This document shows, piece by piece, positions 27,392-34,287 of a DNA stretch of 64,000 bases; the stretch's first letter is position 1; the number at the start of each line of letters is the position of its first letter. Below the pieces are notes generated by a model. It was not told where the DNA came from. It did not search any database and was given only the letters and a program-made list of their open reading frames with translations. The stretch lies in NCBI GenBank assembly GCA_021654635.1, contig AP025179.1, forward strand, positions 5,146,001 through 5,210,000. Reading direction: 5' to 3'. Source of the DNA: Mycobacterium kiyosense. GTDB taxonomy: Bacteria > Actinomycetota > Actinomycetes > Mycobacteriales > Mycobacteriaceae. Both the position numbers and the translations under genes were made by a program.

Positions 27392-29050
27392 ATGGCCAAC
27401 GCACTGACCACCATTGCGCAGAAACTGCAGCAAGTTAGCGAGGCCGGGCGTGCGGTCAAACGACTCGCCGACACCGGCATCATCGACCTGCGGGACCTGA
27501 ATTCGACGGTGCAGGCCGGCAAGCTGTCCCGGGTCTACGGGCCGCAGGCCACGATGACGATCCTGGGCGGGCGCCGCTATGCGGATCTGCCGGCGATCGT
27601 CGACGAACGCGGCACGTTGACGTACAAGCAGGTCGACGACCAGTCGTGGGCGCTGGCGCACGGACTGCAGTCGTTCGGCGTTTCCGCGGGCTCGGTTGTC
27701 GGGTTGCTGTGCCGCGATCACCGCGGCCTGGTCATCGCGATGGCCGCGTGCGGCAAGGTGGGTGCGCGCCTGGTGCTGATGAACACCGGTTTCGCCAAGC
27801 CGCAGTTCGCGCAGGTCTGTGAGCGCGAGCACGTCAAGGTGGTGCTGCACGACAGCGAGTTCCTCGGCCTGCTCGACGCGCTGCCCGCCGAGCTGCCGCG
27901 GGTGTTGATCTGGGTGGACGACGACGCCGAGGTGCCCGAGGAGGCGCACACTCTCGACGGCATCGTCGCGGCGCACCCCACCGAGCCGTTGCCGCCGCCG
28001 AGCAAGTCGGGCGGATCGGTCATCCTGACCAGCGGTACCACCGGGCTGCCCAAGGGCGCGCCGCGCGACACGGTGTCGCCGCTGGCGACCGCCCAGATCA
28101 TCGATCGAATTCCGTTCCCGCGCAAGGGAACCATGGTGATCGTTTCGCCGATCTTCCACAGCACCGGGTGGGCCACCTACACCGTCGGCGCCGCGTTGGG
28201 CAACAAGGTGGTGACCGCGCGGAGATTCAAGGCGGAGGGCACCCTGCAGCTCATCGCCGAGCACCGGGCCGACATGCTGGTCGCGGTCCCGACCATGCTG
28301 CACCGGATGGTCGAGCTCCCACCCGACGTGATCGGCAAGTACGACACGTCCTCGTTGCAGGTGATCCTGATCGCCGGGTCGGCGCTGAGCCCGGAGCTGT
28401 CCAATCGGGTGCAGGACACGTTCGGCGACGTGCTCTACAACATGTACGGCTCCACCGAGTGCGCGATCGCCAGCGTCGCCACCCCGGCCGAGCTGCGCGC
28501 CGCCCCGGGCACCGCCGGCCGCGCCCCGCTGACGTGCGAGGTGGTGCTCTACGACGACCAGGGCAAGCGCATCGAGGGCCCGAACCGTCGCGGGCGGATC
28601 TTCGTGCGCAACGGCGCGCCGTTCGCCGGGTACACCGACGGCCGCCACAAGCAGATCATCGACGGCTACATGTCCAGCGGCGACATGGGGCACTTCGACG
28701 AGAACGGGCTGCTGTTCGTCGACGGCCGCGACGACGACATGATCGTCTCCGGCGGGGAGAACGTCTTCCCGCAGGAAGTGGAGAACCTGCTCGAGGAGCG
28801 GCCCGACGTCGCCGAGGTCGCGGTGGTGGGTGTCGACGACGTCGAGTTCGGAAAACGGTTGCGCGCGTTCATCGTTGCCGAGCCGGGCGCTTCCCTGGAT
28901 GGCGCCGAGATCAAGCAGTATGTGAAGGACAACCTGGCCCGCCACAAGGTGCCGCGCGACGTGGTGTTCATCGAAGAGCTGCCGCGGAATGCGACCGGGA
29001 AGCTGCTGCGACGGGTGCTGGTCGAGATGGACGTCCAGCAGCCTGGGTGA
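27392..29050 (+). CDS. Acyl-CoA synthetase, FadD2/FadD12-type
   Basis: 552-residue ANL enzyme: LTSGTTGLPKG (A3), YNMYGSTE (A5), SGDMGHFDENG (A7) and PRNATGKLLRR (A10 Lys) are intact. N-terminal 60 residues (MANALTTIAQKLQQ...) precede the AMP-binding domain and resemble those of FadD2-like ligases. Starts at ATG 27392 with a GAGGAGTGTCC ribosome site. Which paralogue it is cannot be decided without a tree, so no symbol is given. Confidence 0.87.
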   Translation: MANALTTIAQKLQQVSEAGRAVKRLADTGIIDLRDLNSTVQAGKLSRVYGPQATMTILGGRRYADLPAIVDERGTLTYKQVDDQSWALAHGLQSFGVSAGSVVGLLCRDHRGLVIAMAACGKVGARLVLMNTGFAKPQFAQVCEREHVKVVLHDSEFLGLLDALPAELPRVLIWVDDDAEVPEEAHTLDGIVAAHPTEPLPPPSKSGGSVILTSGTTGLPKGAPRDTVSPLATAQIIDRIPFPRKGTMVIVSPIFHSTGWATYTVGAALGNKVVTARRFKAEGTLQLIAEHRADMLVAVPTMLHRMVELPPDVIGKYDTSSLQVILIAGSALSPELSNRVQDTFGDVLYNMYGSTECAIASVATPAELRAAPGTAGRAPLTCEVVLYDDQGKRIEGPNRRGRIFVRNGAPFAGYTDGRHKQIIDGYMSSGDMGHFDENGLLFVDGRDDDMIVSGGENVFPQEVENLLEERPDVAEVAVVGVDDVEFGKRLRAFIVAEPGASLDGAEIKQYVKDNLARHKVPRDVVFIEELPRNATGKLLRRVLVEMDVQQPG

Positions 29051-29132
29051 CACCTCTTGGCTCTTGGCTGTTACGGATTCAGCACGGCCACACCGGGTAT
29101 GCGTAAGAGCATGACCATGTCTGCGATGATGC

Positions 29133-30428
29133 ATGCCCATCTCACCGGCTAGTAAATCCCTGACCGCGGTGCTCGTCGCCGTCCTGCTGCTCGCCAGATG
29201 CTCGACCGACTCGCGTCCCGAAGCGGCCTCCCCCGGGCCTGCGTCGCCGGCAGCGGCGTCGGGTGCATTGGTGCCCGCCAACGTGAGCGTTGCCGCTGAC
29301 CTGGCGCAGGCGCCGTTCGACCAACCCCGCCAGGCGCTCATCCCCCACGGCTGGACGATCGCGGTGTGGGCGCGAATTCCCAAGGCGCGTCTGGCGGTGT
29401 GGACACCCGACGGCGCCCTGCTGGTATCGACTCCGGCCGGTGGGCAGATCGTCAAGCTGACACCCAAACCCGGTGCGGCGCCGGAACAATCGACACTGCT
29501 CGCCGGTCTGGACCAACCGCACGGCATGACGTTCGCGGGTTCGACGCTCTATGTTGCCGAAAGCGACCAGATCGATGCGTACGACTACGTCAACGGCGCG
29601 GCGGTCAACCAGCGCACCATCGCTGCCGGCCTGCCCGACGCACGCAGCCCGGATCTGCACGGCGCCTACGCCCACGCGCTGAAAAGCGTGGCCGTAGGAC
29701 CCGACGGCGCGGTCTACTTCTCGATCGGTTCGACGGCCAACATCTCACCGCAGGACCGCACCGCGAATCCGCCGCGGGCGACGATCATGCGGATTGCGCC
29801 CGGCGGCGGCCCGGCCGCGCCCTTCGCGACGGGTGTGCGTAACGGAACCGGCCTCGCCGTCGCCCCCGACGGCTCGCCGTGGACCGCGGTCAACAACCGC
29901 GACAACGCACCCGACCCGGACGGCAATGTCCGAACCGAGTACGTCAACGATCATCCGCCCGAGTCGCTGGCACGCCTGACGCCGGGACGCGAATTGGGTT
30001 GGCCCTACTGCAATCCCGACGGCGGGCCCGCGAATCTCAGGTTCGTGCGCGATATGACGACCAATAAGGACGGATCCCAGCTGGACTGCAGTGCGTTGCC
30101 ACCGGTGGAGCAGAGCATGGGCGCGCATTCGGCGCCGTTGGGGCTTTCCTTCACCACGGGTGTGTTGCCGCAGCCCTATGCCGACGGTGCGCTGGTCGGT
30201 GTCCACGGCTCCTGGAACCGGCAGCCGCCGCGCGCCCCCGAGGTGTCGTTCTTTCCTTGGCGCAGCGGCAGTCTCGGCGATCAACAAACGCTCGTCGGCG
30301 GTTTCCAGGGCGGTGACGGGAGCCGATGGGGCCGTCCGGTCGCCGCCGTCGTCGGATCCGACGGGGCGGTGTACGTCACCGACGACGACGCCGGCGCCGT
30401 GTACCGGGTGGCCCCACCGGGGCGGTAG
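29133..30428 (+). CDS. Exported sorbosone/glucose-dehydrogenase-like beta-propeller
   Basis: 431 residues. N-terminal hydrophobic segment ends at LLLARCS; a Cys at the right place gives a weak lipobox (Arg at -1 is unusual), so it may be a lipoprotein or a secreted protein. The mature part has NHL/YWTD-like blades and motifs QPHGMTF, GVRNGTGLAV, ELGWPYCNPDGG and HSAPLGLSF, as in PQQ-dependent sugar dehydrogenases of the soluble GDH/sorbosone type (family name from fold; PQQ use is inference). Follows the acyl-CoA synthetase by 82 bases. Confidence 0.8.
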   Translation: MPISPASKSLTAVLVAVLLLARCSTDSRPEAASPGPASPAAASGALVPANVSVAADLAQAPFDQPRQALIPHGWTIAVWARIPKARLAVWTPDGALLVSTPAGGQIVKLTPKPGAAPEQSTLLAGLDQPHGMTFAGSTLYVAESDQIDAYDYVNGAAVNQRTIAAGLPDARSPDLHGAYAHALKSVAVGPDGAVYFSIGSTANISPQDRTANPPRATIMRIAPGGGPAAPFATGVRNGTGLAVAPDGSPWTAVNNRDNAPDPDGNVRTEYVNDHPPESLARLTPGRELGWPYCNPDGGPANLRFVRDMTTNKDGSQLDCSALPPVEQSMGAHSAPLGLSFTTGVLPQPYADGALVGVHGSWNRQPPRAPEVSFFPWRSGSLGDQQTLVGGFQGGDGSRWGRPVAAVVGSDGAVYVTDDDAGAVYRVAPPGR

Positions 30429-30474
30429 CCACCCACCGCGACGCCGAGTGAGCCTGCGTCAGCGCCCGCCGAGG

Positions 30475-30816
30475 TCAGTTTGCGGGGGCCGGCCCTTCGG
30501 GTGGAATCGCCCCGTTACAGCCGCCGGGGGGTGCCGGACCGGGCATAGGTTCGTCGCCGCTGACGCAGTCGTAGTAGAACTGCGGACCGACCATCCAGGT
30601 TTTCATCCACTGGTGCCAATACGACCCATCCGGGTATCTCTCGCCGTCGCACACGGCGAGGTTGCCCCAGCCCCAACGACCACCCGGGCAGAACCCTTTC
30701 GTCATGTCGGGTTGATGGGGGTCCGGCGGATCGGCGCTTGCAACCGGAGCGGACAGCAAAAACGCTGCAACACAACCCAATATCACAGTGCCGTGGCGGA
30801 AAAGTTTGGCTTTCAT
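30475..30816 (-). CDS. Small secreted mycobacterial protein
   Basis: 113 residues with a clear signal peptide: basic MKAKLFRHG, hydrophobic core, cleavage after VASA before DPPDPHQP. The mature part of about 85 residues has four Cys (probably two disulfides) and many Trp/Pro. Resembles a family of secreted proteins common in slow-growing mycobacteria whose function is unknown. It converges with the preceding sorbosone-like gene. Confidence 0.78.
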   Translation of the reverse strand: MKAKLFRHGTVILGCVAAFLLSAPVASADPPDPHQPDMTKGFCPGGRWGWGNLAVCDGERYPDGSYWHQWMKTWMVGPQFYYDCVSGDEPMPGPAPPGGCNGAIPPEGPAPAN

Positions 30817-31297
30817 TTTTCGACTCCCGTTAGCGTTGAATCAAATACGCCGATTACAGGCGATGGGCTGAACTCGCCGACGCACCTTCCTCATGTCAAC
30901 TCCGGTTCGGCCTCTCGGAAGCCGAGTCTTGATCCACTGGCCTGGAAAGGAACAACGTTTTCGAAAATCCTATGACGCGCGTTGCGATAGTTTACGACGC
31001 GGCGGATTGACCATGTCAACACTGATTTGTGTCGGCACCGGGAGTGCGATCGAAGCCTGGCGCAGCACTCAACCACATTATACAGCCGACAATTCGCGCA
31101 TGGCTGTTGAGAAGTGCTGCTGGCGAATTCGCCTATCCGGCCGACCATCTTCCACCGGCGGAACCTTCCTAAGACCCGGACGCAGCGGCCGCATTGATGC
31201 TGGCGCCGCGTGCCAAGAATTTATCAAGGCGCTGATAGCACCGTCTCGTTCTACGTCCCGGAAACCAGCCCGGGCAATTACCCGAGAGAGAACTTTC
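30817..31297. other. 481-bp gap without a gene
   Basis: No reading frame here has a credible start, coding bias or family resemblance. The segment 30955-30975 holds the palindrome TTTTCGAAAA after a GGAACAACG stretch. Promoters for the two divergent secreted-protein genes must lie here. Confidence 0.5.
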
Positions 31298-31837
31298 ATG
31301 AGCACGACCCATGACACCTCAGCGCGTCGCAATCCGAGCGCAGCCGTTACGGCTGCGCTGACCGTCGGACTATTCACCTCATTCTTCGCACCGGCTGAGG
31401 CGAGGGCGACACCTCCGGCCTCCCTTCCCGACCTGGTTTCTGGGGTGCCATATGCCGGCAACATCCGTATCGGCGAGACGGCAACGATCACAGTTGTGGT
31501 CAAGAACAATGGCGACGGCCCTACCGCTTCCAATGGGATCGACATCGACCTGCATATGGATCTCGGGCGCGGCCTGGGGCTGCTGGAACTGCAGCCCACC
31601 GCGGGCCAGGGTTGGTACTGCTCAAGTCCGGTGCGTGGCGGTAGCGACGGCTCGACAAGGATGGACTGCGGGTCAATCAAGCCGCTGCAGCCTGGGCAGA
31701 TCAAGAGCATCTCACTTCGCGTGCACGGCGAGAGCGGCCAGGAGGCAAGGAACTTTTGGTTGGGGCTCGCCGTCGATCCGAAACATCGCATCGCCGAGTC
31801 GAACGAGGACAACAACGTAGCAATTCTGCATTTCTAG
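31298..31837 (+). CDS. Secreted CARDB/DUF11-like adhesion-fold protein
   Basis: 179 residues. A signal peptide is visible (hydrophobic TAALTVGLFTSFFAPAEA, cleavage near ARA-TPP). The mature 140 residues carry an Ig-like domain with DLVSGVPYAGNIRIGETATI and DPKHRIAESNEDNNVA, which is the CARDB signature of extracellular beta-sandwich domains, and two Cys. It probably binds or displays something at the surface; no enzyme motif. A purine-rich CCGAGAGAGAAC ribosome site precedes ATG 31298. Confidence 0.72.
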   Translation: MSTTHDTSARRNPSAAVTAALTVGLFTSFFAPAEARATPPASLPDLVSGVPYAGNIRIGETATITVVVKNNGDGPTASNGIDIDLHMDLGRGLGLLELQPTAGQGWYCSSPVRGGSDGSTRMDCGSIKPLQPGQIKSISLRVHGESGQEARNFWLGLAVDPKHRIAESNEDNNVAILHF

Positions 31838-32024
31838 AAAGTGGGTCCGCGGCCCACGACGCCTCTCCAGAGATCGCAAACTGAATGCACGGCAACGATT
31901 TTGGGGGCTGGACTGAGCGGGAAGCCTGGTGAATGTTTCTCAAGCCGCCGTCCAACGGTCGCTGGGTTTGGCTCGACGTGCCTCGCGGGCGCATCCGCGA
32001 CTCACCTTGCCGCCGGGTGTCCGA

Positions 32025-32591
32025 TCAGTCGTGCTTGGCCTCGTAGCGCAACAGGACCGCGCCGCCCGGGAAGGTGCGGTTCTCCAACAGTCGCAGCGAG
32101 ATCCAGGACGGCAGCGTCGGAAAGAACGGGGTGCCGCCGCCCACCGCAGTGGGCGCGACCACGATGCGGTACTCGTCCACCAGTCCGGCCTGCACGATCG
32201 GTGCGGCCAGCGTCGCGCCGGCCACCTCGAGCGTGCCGTCGGTTTCGGCTTTCAGCTTCCTCACCACCTCGACCGGGTTCCCGCGTTCCAGGCGGGAGTT
32301 CCAGCCGACGGATTGCAGGGTCCTCGAGAAGACGACCTTGGGCATCTCGCGCCAGATATGGGCGAAGTCGACGATCAGCGGGCCGGCGTCGGGCGCCTCG
32401 TCGGCGGTCGGCCAGTACGCGGACATCAGTTCGTAGAGCCGCCGCCCGTAGCAGGACAGGGCGGTGTCCCGCTCGAAGTCGTTCCAGTACTGGTGCAGTT
32501 CATCGCAAGGTGCGGACCAGTCGATGCTGCCCTGTGCGTCGGCGATGTACCCGTCCACCGACACGTTGAAGCCATAGATGAGTTTGCCCAT
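32025..32591 (-). CDS. RibD C-terminal / dihydrofolate-reductase-fold oxidoreductase
   Basis: 188 residues starting MGKLIYGFNVSVDGYIAD, the DHFR-fold opening of the RibD_C family. The NADPH loop VAGATLAAPIVQAGLVDEYRI and the terminal LLENRTFPGGAVLLRY are typical. Role unknown; such proteins reduce pyrimidine or small heterocyclic substrates. Start at ATG 32591; extension to 32699 is not supported. This is the last gene left of the island boundary. Confidence 0.83.
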   Translation of the reverse strand: MGKLIYGFNVSVDGYIADAQGSIDWSAPCDELHQYWNDFERDTALSCYGRRLYELMSAYWPTADEAPDAGPLIVDFAHIWREMPKVVFSRTLQSVGWNSRLERGNPVEVVRKLKAETDGTLEVAGATLAAPIVQAGLVDEYRIVVAPTAVGGGTPFFPTLPSWISLRLLENRTFPGGAVLLRYEAKHD

Positions 32592-32752
32592 GCAGGAAAG
32601 ACTGCATCGGAGGTGAGAACTCATCGCGACGCCAGGCACCCGCGCATCCAGAGTTTGGCAAGCCCAGGGGCTTTGCGCCGGGTGAGCCGCGCCGCGCATG
32701 GACTGCGGACAACGGCGGCGCGGCGCCGCGTCAGCAACGAATCGCCTCTGAG

Positions 32753-33182
32753 ATGGACAAATGCGGTGCGCCCAGTCGGACTCGAACCCAGCCGGTGCAT
32801 TTGCCCGAGGGGATGATCATCGACCGCTCCGGCTCCGAGTGGGGTCGCTACCTCGCCCCCGACGGAACCCCGTACGCCGACCGCGCGCCGCCAGAATCGG
32901 TCGGCGCCGACTACAAACCGATATGTGATCACCGGAAAACCGCTGCCCCCAGGCTGGCACTTCGTCCAAGGCCCGATAGAACCCTGGTTCGGCCAGACGC
33001 CGCAAGCAGGCACAACCCAATACTTGATTGTGGGACCCGAAGGTACCCGGGTGAATGTAAGGGAACTTAGACGGGGGAATAATCGAAAATTATGGGCCTC
33101 CACTCGGGCGATAACACCGAAGTTCTGCAATCCGAAATTGACCGACTTTCAGCCGAGCTCAGCGTCAGATCCATGCCTGTAG
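32753..33182 (+). pseudogene. TNT-type NAD+ glycohydrolase toxin tip, frameshifted and without N-terminal carrier
   Basis: Two frames together give a C-terminal TNT domain (about 85 residues): first LPEGMIIDRSGSEWGRYLAP then GTPYADRAPPE in one frame, then NRYVITGKPLPPGWHFV and GPIEPWFGQ...TTQY in the next. The IDR-G, GTP-x-x-R and PWFGQ...QY motifs are those of the M. tuberculosis necrotizing toxin domain of CpnT. Removing one A from the AAA at about 32914-32918 joins the frames. The position where TNT has its catalytic His reads Asn after correction, so activity is doubtful. The secretion/WXG-type N-terminus is absent; the ORF instead opens within the tRNA-derived repeat. Confidence 0.6.
32766..32788. 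repeat. Left att-like copy of the tRNA-Leu 3' end
   Basis: GTGCG plus the 18-base core CCCAGTCGGACTCGAACC. On the minus strand this reads as a T-loop (TTCGAGT), the 3' T-stem and the acceptor strand. The remaining tRNA cloverleaf is missing here: the 5' T-stem half no longer pairs. This is what a displaced attachment site looks like after integration into a tRNA gene. Confidence 0.7.
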
Positions 33183-33505
33183 GACTCCGTACCAACGACG
33201 GCCTAAATCTCTTCGTTGCTGACGACGGTAACTTCCACTTCGCTTTCTTTGACCGAGGCCAACTCAGCTTCGACCGCGTTGGCGGGCTAGACGATGTTCT
33301 CTATTGGTACTGCGAGGACATTGTCACAAGCCAAGCCGCTAAACGGATCGGGGACCGCGCAGAACGCTTCAGGTACGAGTACCAGATCTTGAGTCGCCTC
33401 GATCCTGCATGGGCGAAACGACGTGTGCGTGAACTTGCCGCGCTGTTCCGCGATGGACAACCAGAGGATATCGCGTTACTTCCCGACATTGGCGAATCGC
33501 TCTAG
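33092..33505 (+). CDS. Candidate immunity protein (Imm61/Imm63-like) for the TNT toxin tip
   Basis: 137 residues. The C-terminal half LDDVLYWYCEDIVTSQAA followed by RFRYEYQILSRLDPAWAKRR matches the pattern of the Imm61/Imm63 immunity families (YW...E..I....A.....R......Q..LL..L...W..R). Position immediately after a TNT domain is the expected place for its antidote. It overlaps the 3' end of the TNT frame by about 90 bases. Function is inferred from context and pattern memory, not from a search. Confidence 0.55.
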   Translation: MGLHSGDNTEVLQSEIDRLSAELSVRSMPVGLRTNDGLNLFVADDGNFHFAFFDRGQLSFDRVGGLDDVLYWYCEDIVTSQAAKRIGDRAERFRYEYQILSRLDPAWAKRRVRELAALFRDGQPEDIALLPDIGESL

Positions 33506-33718
33506 TATTTCAATTGTCTAGTTCAACCACATGGTCGGCTAGGTGCAGCTAAACAGATGGTGCGGCGCAAACTTGGCCTACCTGGGCTGGATGCCCTCCC
33601 CGACGGCGCGATACTGGAATGGCATGTTTCGGATCCATATGGCGCTGCGGCGCTACGCGACCTGTTCAACTTCAACGGGCTGTCTGAGATAAGGGTCCTT
33701 TACACTCCGAAGATATGA
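33506..33718 (+). pseudogene. Second toxin C-terminal remnant (unidentified nuclease-like tail)
   Basis: An open frame of 70 codons with no start codon of its own runs directly on from the immunity-gene stop. It contains KQMVRRKLGLPG...DGAILEWHVSDPYGAAALRDLF and ends RVLYTPKI. The pattern (Glu-Trp-x-x-Ser-Asp-Pro-Tyr ... Ile-Arg-Val) recalls the end of restriction-endonuclease-fold toxin domains, but the family is not certain. Its stop overlaps the next start as ATGA, a typical toxin-immunity junction. Confidence 0.4.
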
Positions 33719-33927
33719 CCCAGCAATCGCCGGTGAGGCCGGTGTGGGCGGCCAAGGCTTTACTTCGCGCCATCTGGGTTGCAGAGGGAGAGTCTCCCAA
33801 GTGGATTGCCGAGCGCTGCGATGCCCTCGTACAGGCACTGCAAGCAATTTTCGGTGTCGAACGTTGGGAGAAACCGCCGCGCTCCATCCTACGAATTTCG
33901 TCGGATCTGACCCCACGCAGTGATTAG
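33715..33927 (+). CDS. Candidate second immunity protein
   Basis: 70 residues with RAIWVAEGESPKWIAERCDALV and ALQAIFGVERWEKPPRS. Start ATG overlaps the stop of the toxin tail (ATGA), which implies coupled translation. Small, acidic, no signal peptide. No family could be assigned; it could also be the first part of a longer, truncated gene. Confidence 0.4.
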   Translation: MTQQSPVRPVWAAKALLRAIWVAEGESPKWIAERCDALVQALQAIFGVERWEKPPRSILRISSDLTPRSD

Positions 33928-33959
33928 TTCCGTTTTGAAATGTTTTGCCGCTCAGCACA

Positions 33960-34166
33960 TTATCTCCATAATTGTATCGTTGGAAACTGATGCCCGTTGC
34001 CACCCGACATATAGCCGCCTGACGCTGCCTGCTGGGAGCTGGGGTTGGCGCCGCTTGCGTTGCCAGTTTGTGCCGGTGTTTCTCCTCCGCACGCGACAAG
34101 TAATGCCATTAGAGAAGGAAGAGTGACATACGCAGAAGGAAACTGTTTACATCGACGTACAGACAT
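33960..34166 (-). CDS. Possible small lipoprotein or lipoprotein fragment
   Basis: 68 codons; a second Met at residue 20 begins a short signal-like segment MALLVACGG with lipobox LVAC, followed by a Ser/Gly/Gln-rich, low-complexity tail (TPAQTGNASGANPSSQQ). Mycobacterial lipoproteins often look like this at the N-terminus, but the protein is very short and may be the remnant of a larger gene. The remaining island segment up to 34287 shows nothing else. Confidence 0.35.
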   Translation of the reverse strand: MSVRRCKQFPSAYVTLPSLMALLVACGGETPAQTGNASGANPSSQQAASGGYMSGGNGHQFPTIQLWR

Positions 34167-34287
34167 GACGCGTCTCCTGGAGTCAGAGCTGCTAATTTGT
34201 TCAATTGTACCGTGCGATCCAATCTTTGGCAGTATTAACCATCCTAGGAACTGCCAGGCGAGAGTTTAATTATAGGATGGTGTCTGG

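Noticed and set aside
32760..32840. A complete second tRNA gene at the left repeat
   Set aside because: Only the T-loop, 3' T-stem and acceptor strand are present; the 5' T-stem half no longer pairs and no D or anticodon arm follows.
33653..34099. 148-codon minus-strand frame opposite the toxin/immunity remnants
   Set aside because: Covers both the toxin tail and the candidate immunity gene in antisense; no motif and irregular composition.
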